57,091 bases of DNA from NCBI GenBank assembly GCA_025927475.1, contig JAICLL010000019.1, positions 1 to 57,091 on the forward strand, in the 5' to 3' direction. Source of the DNA: Pirellulales bacterium (GTDB lineage Bacteria > Planctomycetota > Planctomycetia > Pirellulales > JAICIG01). The first letter of the stretch is position 1; the number at the start of each line of letters is the position of its first letter. This document shows positions 42,091-49,868 of this stretch, in pieces. Under the pieces are notes generated by a model that worked only from the letters and a program-made list of their open reading frames with translations, was not told the origin of the DNA and did no database searches. The position numbers were made by a program, and so were the translations under genes.

Positions 42091-42112
42091 ACCGGCGGTT
42101 CGACCGGTTTTT
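42091..42112 (+). terminator. Weak candidate rho-independent terminator
   Basis: A 5-base stem ACCGG / CCGGT with an 8-base loop is followed by a run of five Ts. The stem is short, so this is weak. Confidence 0.25.
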
Positions 42113-42235
42113 AAGCACCCCCTCTGCCTGGGCCGATGACAACGCAAGTTGCCGTGCCTTTGCCGTCTGGAACTATTTGCTCCCAGCGGCCGGCATGCTC
42201 AGCCAGGATCCGCTTAACCCGCGCCGACGAACTTC

Positions 42236-43588
42236 ATGAGTTACCGATCCAGCCGATGGTGGCGCTTGCCGGGCCAGGCCGCGGTAAGTGCTTTTGCGCT
42301 CGCCGTTTGCCTGGCAACCACTGCCCCGTCTCGGGGCGACGAGCTCGACACGCGCCGCAGCCCCTTGGTCGTGGCGGTCGAGCATGCCCGCGACGCCATT
42401 GTCAACATTCATGGCGAGAAAACCCTGCCCGCCGAAACGCGCGGCGCCGATGCCTCGCGCCGCGTGAACGGCATGGGCACGGGCGTGATTATCGACGAGC
42501 GCGGGTATATCATCACCAACCACCACGTGGTCGAAGGGGTGAAGAAAATCAGCGTCACCACCGCCGGCCGGGGCAACTACACGGCCCGGCTGATTTCGCG
42601 CGACCTGAAGACCGACCTGGCGATTATCAAGATCGATGCCGACGAAAAGCTGCCGGTGATCGAAATCGGCACGTCCAACGATCTGATGCCCGGCGAAACG
42701 GTGATCGCCGTGGGCAATGCCTATGGCTACGAGCATACGGTGACGCGCGGCATTATCAGCGCCCTGCATCGCACGGTGCAGGTGAGCGACGCGCAGCATT
42801 ATGACGACCTGATTCAAACCGACGCCAGCATCAACCCCGGCAACTCGGGCGGGCCGCTGTTGAACATCGAAGGCAAAATGATCGGCCTGAATGTGGCCGT
42901 GCGTGCCGGGGCGCAAGGCATCGGCTTTGCCATTCCGGCCGACAAAGTGGTGACCACCGCCGCCGATCTGCTGAGCACGCGGCGACTCGATCACACGTGG
43001 CACGGGCTGGTGGCCCGCCCCGTGGCCGATGGCGACGAGGGCGTCGTGCTCGACGCGGTCGATGCCGAAAGCCCCGCCGCCGAAAGCGGTCTGCAATCGG
43101 GCGACGTGATCAAAGCCGTGGGCAAGCAGCATGTGTGGCGCGTGCTCGACCTTGAGCGGGCCATGCTGGGCCGGCATCCGGGCGAAAAGATCGCCGTTGA
43201 AGTCCGCCGCAACGGCCAGCCGCTTTCGGTAAGCCTAATGTTGGCTTCGGCCCCCGAGGAACGCAATGAAGTCGGCGACCCCGCCTGGGAGATTTTGGGC
43301 CTGGAGCTGAAGTCGGTTTCGAATAAGCAGTTCAAGCAGCAGCACCGGTCGCGTTATCACGGCGGGCTGCTGGTGAATGATGTGCGGCCCGATAGCCCCG
43401 CCGCGCGGCAGGGCGTCCGCCGCGGCGATATTCTGGTGGGCATGCACATCTGGGAGACCGTCAGCGTCGACAACGTCAACTACATTCTCAACCGGGCCGA
43501 CCTGAGCAGCTTCGAGCCGCTGAAGTTCTATATCATCCGCGAGAACGAGGCCCAGGTGCTGTACGGGTTCTTTCAACTACAAGAGTAA
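42236..43588 (+). CDS. HtrA/DegP-type serine protease with two PDZ domains
   Basis: The 450-residue product has a signal peptide (about 1-34, ending SRGDE), so it acts in the periplasm. The protease domain shows the triad: IITNHHVVEG (His97), KTDLAI (Asp127), and NPGNSGGPLL (Ser204). Two PDZ domains follow, one around 265-340 (VLDAVDAESPAAESGLQSGD) and a second around 375-450 (VNDVRPDSPAARQGVRRGD). Such enzymes degrade misfolded envelope proteins. The PDZ domains may sense substrates or trimerise. The gene is single. Confidence 0.95.
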   Translation: MSYRSSRWWRLPGQAAVSAFALAVCLATTAPSRGDELDTRRSPLVVAVEHARDAIVNIHGEKTLPAETRGADASRRVNGMGTGVIIDERGYIITNHHVVEGVKKISVTTAGRGNYTARLISRDLKTDLAIIKIDADEKLPVIEIGTSNDLMPGETVIAVGNAYGYEHTVTRGIISALHRTVQVSDAQHYDDLIQTDASINPGNSGGPLLNIEGKMIGLNVAVRAGAQGIGFAIPADKVVTTAADLLSTRRLDHTWHGLVARPVADGDEGVVLDAVDAESPAAESGLQSGDVIKAVGKQHVWRVLDLERAMLGRHPGEKIAVEVRRNGQPLSVSLMLASAPEERNEVGDPAWEILGLELKSVSNKQFKQQHRSRYHGGLLVNDVRPDSPAARQGVRRGDILVGMHIWETVSVDNVNYILNRADLSSFEPLKFYIIRENEAQVLYGFFQLQE

Positions 43589-43642
43589 AGTCGCCTCTCG
43601 CTCTGCAAACGTGTGTCTTTCGGATCGAATCCACCATCGGGG

Positions 43643-43665
43643 GTAGGCCCGGCCCTTGTGGCCGG
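43643..43665. repeat. Dispersed repeat, family D, copy 2
   Basis: GTAGGCCCGGCCCTTGTGGC followed by CGG, identical to 17729-17751. It lies just before the promoter of the toxin-antitoxin-like pair. Confidence 0.8.
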
Positions 43666-43672
43666 GTTTACT

Positions 43673-43701
43673 TTGCAGCACGCCAGGACCGGTGTTAGAA
43701 T
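43673..43701 (+). promoter_or_regulatory. Candidate sigma70-type promoter of the second toxin-antitoxin module
   Basis: TTGCAG (43673-43678) and TAGAAT (43696-43701) are 17 bases apart. The first ATG is 47 bases downstream, and GAGGAAA precedes it. Confidence 0.4.
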
Positions 43702-43747
43702 AAACTGGGGTTTACCAGAGCAGCCGACGATTGAGGAAATAACGCAC

Positions 43748-43987
43748 ATGACCAGCTTGACGCTCGATGCTGGCACGTTGAGCCGGCTTCAAAATCTTGG
43801 CGATTTCATGGAATTTCGCGATGAAGCGGGGCGAGTATTAGGTTACTTTCACCCTGCGGAGCCGGCAAGCGATCCAGAGTCAGCGCGGCACCGGTCGCCC
43901 TTCAGTGATGAGGAACTGCGGCGACGGCGGCAGGAGCGCACTGGCAGGCCACTCGCGGAGATTCTCGCGAACTTTTCGTCGCCATGA
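43748..43987 (+). CDS. Putative antitoxin-like small protein
   Basis: The 79-residue product from ATG 43748 (GAGGAAA 7 bases upstream) reads MTSLTLDAGTLSRLQNLGDF, followed by MEFRDEAGRVLGYFHP and, near the end, SDEELRRRRQERTGRPLAEI. This resembles a planctomycete family of small proteins with a conserved RDE.GRVLG segment and a basic C-terminal helix, commonly next to a RelE/ParE-type toxin. Its stop overlaps the toxin start by ATGA. By analogy it neutralises the toxin. A role as antitoxin is inferred from position and pattern only. Confidence 0.6.
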   Translation: MTSLTLDAGTLSRLQNLGDFMEFRDEAGRVLGYFHPAEPASDPESARHRSPFSDEELRRRRQERTGRPLAEILANFSSP

Positions 43988-44235
43988 GTTTTACGGTGGT
44001 CTGGATTCCCGCGGCCGAGCAGAACCTGGCCGAGATATGGCTTGCCGCAGAAGAGCGAGCTGCGGTTACCTTTGCCGCGCGCGAAATCGATTCTCTGCTG
44101 AAACGAGATCCCGACGCTCTCGGCGATGCCCGCTTTGACTCCATAAGATCTTTCGAATTCCCACCGATCGGTGTTGACTTCGAGGTTCTCTCGCAGGACC
44201 GGCTCGTATATGTCTTAAGCGCGTGGAGCCTATAG
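43984..44235 (+). CDS. RelE/ParE-fold toxin-like protein
   Basis: The 83-residue protein starts MSFTVVWIPAAEQNLAEIWL, the typical strand then helix of the RelE/ParE fold, with helix AVTFAAREIDSLLKRDP. The rest continues SIRSFEFPPIGVDFEVLSQD and a last strand LVYVLSAWSL. It lacks the clear catalytic His of some RelE toxins. The start overlaps the upstream small gene by ATGA. It may bind ribosomes or gyrase, but activity is unknown. Confidence 0.65.
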   Translation: MSFTVVWIPAAEQNLAEIWLAAEERAAVTFAAREIDSLLKRDPDALGDARFDSIRSFEFPPIGVDFEVLSQDRLVYVLSAWSL

Positions 44236-44400
44236 GCGGGTAGCGATCGTGTCGATCTGCCCATACACACCGCTCGCGGCACGAACCAATCGCCGCCCGG
44301 CAACGTAGTAACGCCTTGTGGCCCCGCTGGCCACCGCGTCCACCGCACGTTAAGTTGTGGATGACAAGATCGCGTGGGCAATATGGTGTGTGCGTCGAAG

Positions 44401-45072
44401 ATGCTCCGTCTGACAAACGTCCAAAAATCGTTTATCGAGCCCGACGGCAGCCGCCTGCCGATTCTCGATATCGCCCGGTTCGAGGTCGCCGCCGCCGAGC
44501 AAATGGTGTTGGTGGGCCGCAGCGGTTGCGGCAAGACCACCTTGCTGCACCTGATCGCCGGCATCAGCCGCCCCGACTCCGGCAGCGTGGAAGTGAACGG
44601 ACTCGATATCACTCGGCTGCCCGAAGCGGGCCGCGATCGTTTTCGTGCGGACAACATGGGTTACATCTTTCAGACGTTCAACCTGCTGCCCGGCTTCTCG
44701 GCGTTGGAAAACGTGGTGCTCGGCATGTCGTTCGCGCGCGACCGGGCCGACGTGGGGCGGGCCAAGGCGCTGCTCGAGCGGGTCGGGCTGGGGCACCGCC
44801 TGACACATAAGCCCGCCATGCTCTCGGTAGGCGAGCAACAACGCGTGGCGGTCGCTCGCGCGTTGGCCAATCGGCCCAAGCTGCTGCTGGCCGACGAGCC
44901 GACCGCCAATGTTGACGCCCGAAATCAGCAGCAGATGATCGACCTGATCCGGCAGACCTGCCGCGAAGAGCAGGTGGCATTGGTGCTGGTGACCCACGCG
45001 CCCGACGTCGCTCAGCAGTTCGAGCGGGTCGAACGGCTCGACGAGTTCAATCAAGCAATGACGGCAGCATGA
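44401..45072 (+). CDS. ABC transporter ATP-binding protein (MacB/LolD type)
   Basis: The 223-residue ATPase from ATG 44401 has Walker [10 protein letters not shown] (39-47), a Q-loop in [17 protein letters not shown], signature [15 protein letters not shown], Walker B LLLADEPT and the H-loop LVTHAPD. It pairs with the FtsX/MacB-like permease that follows. Its stop TGA overlaps an ATG at 45069, first of three repeated starts (see findings). In this family the ATPase powers transfer of lipoproteins or small molecules across the envelope, or in zinc-regulated loci a still unclear metal-related transport. Confidence 0.95.
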   Translation: MLRLTNVQKSFIEPDGSRLPILDIARFEVAAAEQMVLVGRSGCGKTTLLHLIAGISRPDSGSVEVNGLDITRLPEAGRDRFRADNMGYIFQTFNLLPGFSALENVVLGMSFARDRADVGRAKALLERVGLGHRLTHKPAMLSVGEQQRVAVARALANRPKLLLADEPTANVDARNQQQMIDLIRQTCREEQVALVLVTHAPDVAQQFERVERLDEFNQAMTAA

Positions 45073-45112
45073 GTCTTTGGCAATTGGCATGAGCCTCTGG
45101 AAATTGGCATGA
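45069..45112 (+). repeat. 20-bp tandem repeat of a gene start
   Basis: ATGAGTCTTTGGCAATTGGC at 45069, a near copy ATGAGCCTCTGGAAATTGGC at 45089, and a third ATGAGCCTCTGGAAA at 45109 are 20 bases apart. The first two frames encode MSLWQLA and MSLWKLA, and each TGA overlaps the next ATG. Confidence 0.85.
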
Positions 45113-46644
45113 GCCTCTGGAAAATAGCCTGGCGATTCATTCAGCAGCGGGCGCTGGCCTCGTGCCTGACGGCCGTCTCGATGGCCATTGGCGTGACGCT
45201 GGTGGTCACGGTGCTGGTGGCTTATTCGATGGTCGATCATTTCTTTCGCCACAGCGCGCAAGGCTACGATATGATTATCGGCGCCACCAAAGGCGGGCGG
45301 CTGCAGCTTGTGCTCAATACGGTCTATCATCTGAGCCAGCCGGTCGAAAATCTGCCGTACAGCTATTACCAGGAATTCCTGAAAGACGAGCACCATCGCG
45401 GGCGGTTTTCGTCGAGCGTCGACGTGGCCGTGCCGCTTTGTTTGGGCGACAGTTACGAGCAGTTCCGCGTGGTCGGCACCACGCCGGCCATGTTCGAAGT
45501 CTGGGAACCGTATCAGAAATACGAGTTTGCCCAAGGCCGGAATTTCAAGCACGAGAATTTTTTCGAAGGAGTGGTCGGCTCGATCGTCGCCCACAGCACC
45601 GGATTGAAGGTCGGCGATACGTTTCAGCCGACGCACGGCATCGAAAACGAAGATGGCCATAAGCACGACGCCTTCACCGTGGTGGGCGTGCTCAAGCCCA
45701 CCGGCACGCCCAACGACCGGGCGATTTTTATCAACATGGAAGGTTTTTATTTATTGCGTGGCCATGCGAAGGAGGACGAAGCGGACGGCCATGAATCGGG
45801 CGATTCCGACCATGACCAAGCCGGGGTAGTCCCCGGCCTTGTACCGGGCGGTTCCAATCATGACCACAAGCAGGCCACAAGGGCCGGGGCTACCAATGCC
45901 AGCGACGAGCATGACGAGCATGACGAGCATGACGAGCATGACGAGCATGACGAGCATGACCATGAACACGCCGAACACGATCACGAGCCGGCCACAAGCG
46001 CCGGGGCTACCGGCGGCGCTGATGAACACGCTCATCACGATCACGATGCCGACCACGAACACGACCATTCGCACACGCCGCTGCCGGAATCGCAACGTGA
46101 GGTGACCGCGATTCTGGTGCGCACCACCGGTCCCATCGTGGCGATGGGCCTGCGAAAGACGATCAACAAGGGCAACGAAGCCCAGGCGGTGCTGCCCGGC
46201 GCCGAAATCCAGCAGCTCCTCGAGTCGATTGTCGGCAACCTGCGGCTGTTGTTGCTGGCGCTGGCGGTGCTGACGGTGATCGTGGCGGGCATCGGCATCA
46301 TGGTGAGCATTTACAACTCGATGAGCGACCGGCGGCGCGATATTGCCGTGATGCGGGCCTTGGGCGCCCGCCGCGCGACGGTGCTGAATGTCATTTTGCT
46401 GGAATCGATGCTTTTATCGCTCGGGGGCGGGCTAGGCGGTTGGCTGTTGGCGCACGTGCTAATCGCCGCGGCCAGTCCCTGGGTGTTGGCATACACAGGC
46501 TTCGCGATGGCGGCGGTCAGCTTTACTTGGCAAGAGCTTGTCTTGCTGCCAGCGTTGATCGTACTGGCGACCTTGGTGGGGTATCTGCCCGCACTCGACG
46601 GCTATCGCACCGACGTGGCGAAAGCACTCACCGCCTCGCCGTAG
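45109..46644 (+). CDS. FtsX/MacB-type ABC transporter permease with a His/Asp/Glu-rich loop
   Basis: The 511-residue permease has one N-terminal membrane segment (about 15-40), a large loop, and three membrane segments near the C-terminus (about 370-400, 430-460, 470-500), the MacB/FtsX topology. Family motifs include YDMIIGATKGGRLQLVLNTV and, near the end, SDRRRDIAVMRALGARRATV. From memory, the DMIIGAKGS..QLVLNTV pattern matches the permease of zinc-responsive loci such as PA4065 of Pseudomonas. Residues about 238-301 form a loop of DEH repeats (266-283) and repeat-encoded Ala/Gly/Thr-rich parts (AGATNA, AGATGG). The start is ATG 45109, the only one of three repeated ATGs in frame. Confidence 0.93.
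   Translation: MSLWKIAWRFIQQRALASCLTAVSMAIGVTLVVTVLVAYSMVDHFFRHSAQGYDMIIGATKGGRLQLVLNTVYHLSQPVENLPYSYYQEFLKDEHHRGRFSSSVDVAVPLCLGDSYEQFRVVGTTPAMFEVWEPYQKYEFAQGRNFKHENFFEGVVGSIVAHSTGLKVGDTFQPTHGIENEDGHKHDAFTVVGVLKPTGTPNDRAIFINMEGFYLLRGHAKEDEADGHESGDSDHDQAGVVPGLVPGGSNHDHKQATRAGATNASDEHDEHDEHDEHDEHDEHDHEHAEHDHEPATSAGATGGADEHAHHDHDADHEHDHSHTPLPESQREVTAILVRTTGPIVAMGLRKTINKGNEAQAVLPGAEIQQLLESIVGNLRLLLLALAVLTVIVAGIGIMVSIYNSMSDRRRDIAVMRALGARRATVLNVILLESMLLSLGGGLGGWLLAHVLIAAASPWVLAYTGFAMAAVSFTWQELVLLPALIVLATLVGYLPALDGYRTDVAKALTASP
45821..46012. repeat. Repeats of family D and a DEH repeat inside the permease gene
   Basis: Family-D-like copies at 45821-45851, 45872-45893 (reverse) and 45988-46011 (reverse), and six 9-base units GACGAGCAT at 45904-45957, are all in frame with the permease. 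Confidence 0.8.
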
Positions 46645-46661
46645 ATACCGCAAACTTCTTC

Positions 46662-46738
46662 GCTGGCGTGGGCAGGGGCCTTCCGATGCCCCGGCGGTGA
46701 ACATAGACCGGGGCATCGCCCCGGCTCTGCCTTGGCTG
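46662..46738. repeat. Dispersed palindromic repeat, family E, full copy
   Basis: Arms GCTGGCGTGGGCAGGGGCCT and the complementary end, with the inner CGATGCCCCGG...CCGGGGCATCG. Located between the permease and the next gene. Confidence 0.8.
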
Positions 46739-46854
46739 CCGGAGGGAGCGCGGGACGCCGCGCCCTAGGAATTTCTGCGTCCTACGATATAGAATACGGT
46801 GTTAGCCCCGGAGCCGAAGAACCCGGCCCCAAAACTCAGCCCAGGAGTCGAAGG

Positions 46855-48492
46855 ATGTCGATTCACCTCAAAACCCGTTTCGCCGCTCAGCTCGCCGGGC
46901 TGGCTTCGCTCGTGCTCGGCGGTCTGGTCGTGTCGCCCGCGGCGATCGCCTGCCCGTTCTGTAACGCCCAAACCAAGACCTTCAGCGACGACTTGGCGTC
47001 GTCCGACGCCGTGGTCATTGCGAAGTTCGTAAAAGGGCCGGCCAAGCCCGACGCCGACGTCTCGGAATCGACGTTCGAGGTGGTCAAGGCGCTTAAGGGC
47101 GGCGAACATCTGGGCAAGCGCCGCACGATCAAGCTGCTTTACTTTGGCAATCATCCGGCGGGCACGAAGTTTCTGGTGTTTGGCGTCGATCCCAAACATC
47201 TGCAATGGTCGACGCCCAATGCCGTGTCCGACCGCACCGTCGAATATGTCACCAAGCTGATGAAGCTGCCAGAGAAAGGTCCGGAGCGACTCGACTTCTT
47301 TCAGAATTATCTGGAAGACGAAGAGTCGATCCTGGCCACCGACGCCTATGAGGTGTTTGCTCGGGCTCCGTACGCCGAGGTCAAGCAGCTTGGCGATCGC
47401 ATGCACCACGACCAGCTTGTGGCCTGGATCAAGAACCGCGAGGTGCCTTCGAGCCGCCGCCGCTTGTATCTGACCATGCTCGGCATTTGCGGCCGGCCCG
47501 ACGACGTGCCCGACCTGGAGGCGATGATTCGCTCGACCGATCGGCAGGTGCGCACGGCGCTCGACGCGATGGTGGCCTGCTACCTGATCCTCAAGGGGCC
47601 CGAGGGCATGCCGCTGATCGAAGAGCTGTTTCTGAAAAACCAAGACGCCGAATACACCGACACCTATGCGGCGATCATGGCGTTGCGGTTTCTCGGGCAA
47701 GAGACGAATGTGGTGCCCAAGCCGCGGCTGCTGGAAGCACTGCGCTATATGCTCGACCGGCCGCAGTTGGCAGATTTGGTTATTCCCGACCTGGCCCGCT
47801 GGCAAGACTGGTCGCCGATGGCAAAGCTCGTCGATCTGTTTAAGAACGCCGATGAAGAATCCTCGTGGGTGCGTGTGCCGGTGATCAATTATTTGCGGGC
47901 TTGTCCGAAGCCCGAGGCCAAGACGTATCTTGATGAACTGGCCAAGATCGATCCAGAGAGTGTGAAACGCGCGAACAGCTTCTTTCCCTTGGCTGCGCCG
48001 AAGCCCGCGGTGGCGAACAGCGGCGAAGCCAAGGAGAGCAAGGCCGGCACGACGGGCGCCGCGGGCGCGTCCTCGGGTAGCGGTACGGGTGGCGGTTCAA
48101 GCGGCGGTTCGGCGAATGGGAATCTCAACGATTCGTCGGCTCTTCCCTCGGCAGCCGGAAAGACGTTAGCCAGGGCCGACGGCGTCTCGGGTCCCGTGCC
48201 CACGTCGGCGGTGAATCAGCCAGGTGAAAAAAGCGGCGCGGCGACGGACGATAGCCAGACGCAGACTCGTTGGGCAGCGGCCAAGCCGACCGTCGCCCGC
48301 GCGGAAGATTTCCAGGCAGAGACGGCAACGGCCGGCCTGCAATCGGAACAGCCGCCTTCGCCCAGCAGCCGGCCCGCGAGCCGCGCCGCTACCGGCGAAA
48401 CATTGCCCGCCTGGCAGGCGTTGGCCGGCGCCGCCGGGGCGGGAATCGGCATCTTTGCTTTGCTGATGACTATACTACGCGGAAACGGTTGA
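46855..48492 (+). CDS. Exported CPFC-containing protein with helical repeats and a C-terminal membrane segment
   Basis: The 545-residue product has a signal peptide (about 1-30, ending IACPF) and begins its mature part with CPFCNAQTKTFSDDLASSDA. A beta domain (VVIAKFVKGPA, STFEVVKALKGG, TIKLLYFG, KFLVFGV) follows, which resembles tissue-inhibitor-like or OB-type domains. Then a stretch of about 200 residues has helical repeats (LVAWIKNREVPSSRRRLYLT, PDLEAMIRSTDRQVRTALDA). A low-complexity Gly/Ser/Ala linker leads to a membrane segment near residues 520-541. I do not recognise the family. By position between the permease and DUF3299-like genes it may be part of the ABC system, with the CxxC binding metal. 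Confidence 0.75.
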   Translation: MSIHLKTRFAAQLAGLASLVLGGLVVSPAAIACPFCNAQTKTFSDDLASSDAVVIAKFVKGPAKPDADVSESTFEVVKALKGGEHLGKRRTIKLLYFGNHPAGTKFLVFGVDPKHLQWSTPNAVSDRTVEYVTKLMKLPEKGPERLDFFQNYLEDEESILATDAYEVFARAPYAEVKQLGDRMHHDQLVAWIKNREVPSSRRRLYLTMLGICGRPDDVPDLEAMIRSTDRQVRTALDAMVACYLILKGPEGMPLIEELFLKNQDAEYTDTYAAIMALRFLGQETNVVPKPRLLEALRYMLDRPQLADLVIPDLARWQDWSPMAKLVDLFKNADEESSWVRVPVINYLRACPKPEAKTYLDELAKIDPESVKRANSFFPLAAPKPAVANSGEAKESKAGTTGAAGASSGSGTGGGSSGGSANGNLNDSSALPSAAGKTLARADGVSGPVPTSAVNQPGEKSGAATDDSQTQTRWAAAKPTVARAEDFQAETATAGLQSEQPPSPSSRPASRAATGETLPAWQALAGAAGAGIGIFALLMTILRGNG

Positions 48493-48518
48493 GAGCATCT
48501 CGAGGGGGAAACGCGACG

Positions 48519-49202
48519 ATGAGTGCGGACGTAGGCATTCAACAACCACCGGACGCCGAATTTGCGGTCGATTATCAGCGCTACCGCGCGGTCAACAGCC
48601 TGGCGGTGGTGAGCTTCGTGGCCGGGCTGCTCTCGGCGCTGGCCTTTCTCGATTGGTTGCTGGCGGTGATTCCCATGCTGGGCATCGCGCTGGGCGTGTT
48701 GGCGCTGCGAAAAATCCGCGCATTTCCCAATGAGTACACCGGCGAGCACTTTGCCCTGGCCGGCGCGCTGCTTTCGTCGGTTTGCCTGCTGGGCGGCTGG
48801 ACGCGGCTGGCTTATATTTATCAAACCGAAGTGCCCGAAGGCCATCAGCGCATCTCTTACGACGACTTGCAGCCGCGCCCCGAGGACACCGGTATTGTTC
48901 CGGCTCAGGCCCGTGAGCTCGACGGCAAGAAGGTGTTTATCAAGGGCTATGTCTATCAGCCCACCGGCGGGCAGACCACCGGCTTGCAAAAATTCGTCTT
49001 GGTTCGTGACCGCGGGCAGTGCTGCTTCGGCGGAAACCCGAAAATCACCGATATGATTCTGGTCAAGCTAACGGGCGATTTGGAAGCCGAGTTCAATATG
49101 CAGCCGCGCAAACTGGCGGGCACGTTTCACGTGCAGCCGGCTCAAGGCATGCACGGGCTGGGCAACGTGCTCTACGAACTTGAAGCGGACTATCTGAAAT
49201 GA
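48519..49202 (+). CDS. Membrane protein with a DUF3299-like CCFG domain
   Basis: The 227-residue product from ATG 48519 has three hydrophobic segments (about 27-70 and 80-100), with a basic loop ALRKIRAFPNEYTGEHFA, like DUF4190. The C-terminal domain reads LDGKKVFIKGYVYQPTGG, FVLVRDRGQCCFGGNPKITD and MILVKLTG. It is close to the domain of the following gene (RSVRIRGYILP, FVLVRDNLSCCFG), a DUF3299-like beta-barrel. The start lies 26 bases after the preceding gene, and the stop overlaps the next by ATGA. The CC pair may bind metal or be redox active. Confidence 0.82.
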   Translation: MSADVGIQQPPDAEFAVDYQRYRAVNSLAVVSFVAGLLSALAFLDWLLAVIPMLGIALGVLALRKIRAFPNEYTGEHFALAGALLSSVCLLGGWTRLAYIYQTEVPEGHQRISYDDLQPRPEDTGIVPAQARELDGKKVFIKGYVYQPTGGQTTGLQKFVLVRDRGQCCFGGNPKITDMILVKLTGDLEAEFNMQPRKLAGTFHVQPAQGMHGLGNVLYELEADYLK

Positions 49203-49849
49203 CCTTAGCGCACCAGGCAACCCGGTTGGCGATAGCCATCGTCTGCGCCGGGGCATTGGCCGGCTGCGGTGAATCGCGCGCGCCGGCCATGGCGACCGCG
49301 CCGACCGCGCCGAGCGCGGTCGACCGCCCGGTTGATCTGCCGGCAAACCGAGTGAGCGACGACACGCTCGAAGTGGCCGATGCGGCTTCGCCGAGCGAAA
49401 CGGAAACGGCGCCGCCAGCCGCCGATTCGAGCGAAGCGCCCGCGGCGGCTGCCCCATCGCGGGCGGGGCCGCCGGTGAAAACGGCCGACATTTCGTTCGA
49501 CGATTTGAAATTCGAGATGCTTAAGACCGAGCCGTTCGCGCGATCCATGATCACCGACAAAATCAACGCGCTCGACGGCCGTTCGGTTCGCATTCGCGGC
49601 TACATTCTGCCCAGCTTTCAGCAAACCGGCCTAACGCAATTTGTGCTGGTGCGCGATAACCTGTCGTGCTGTTTTGGGCCGGGCGCGGCGCTCTATGATT
49701 GCATTGTCGTGGACATGCAGTCGGGCAAATCGACGGATTTCAGCATCTCGCCAGTGACGGTCGAGGGAACCTTCTCGGTTCGCGAGTTGCTCGATCCAGA
49801 TGGCAAGGCTCTGGCCATTTACCATCTCGACGGCGAATCCGTACGATAA
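49199..49849 (+). CDS. DUF3299-like lipoprotein
   Basis: The 216-residue protein starts MTLAHQATRLAIAIVCAGAL and then AGCGES, a Sec lipobox at about residue 23. A Pro/Ala/Thr linker (24-95) precedes the domain: KFEMLKTEPFARSMITDKIN, LDGRSVRIRGYILPSFQQTG, QFVLVRDNLSCCFGPG and DCIVVDMQSG. This resembles the DUF3299 proteins found with ABC transporters in zinc-responsive operons (PA4066-like). The domain is shared with the preceding gene. It is likely anchored to a membrane; function unknown. Confidence 0.82.
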   Translation: MTLAHQATRLAIAIVCAGALAGCGESRAPAMATAPTAPSAVDRPVDLPANRVSDDTLEVADAASPSETETAPPAADSSEAPAAAAPSRAGPPVKTADISFDDLKFEMLKTEPFARSMITDKINALDGRSVRIRGYILPSFQQTGLTQFVLVRDNLSCCFGPGAALYDCIVVDMQSGKSTDFSISPVTVEGTFSVRELLDPDGKALAIYHLDGESVR

Positions 49850-49868
49850 GCCTCATTTTGCATTTTGC

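Larger units (their letters stand above)
41809..42235. other. Gap of 427 bases upstream of the HtrA-type gene
   Basis: It contains a partial copy of repeat F (41921-41938). A possible weak hairpin, ACCGG...CCGGT with five Ts (42091-42112), might act as a terminator for upstream transcription. No gene was recognised. Confidence 0.5.

Noticed and set aside
45904..45957. CRISPR-like or variable-number repeat between genes
   Set aside because: The 9-base units are uninterrupted and in frame with the permease; they encode a DEH repeat.
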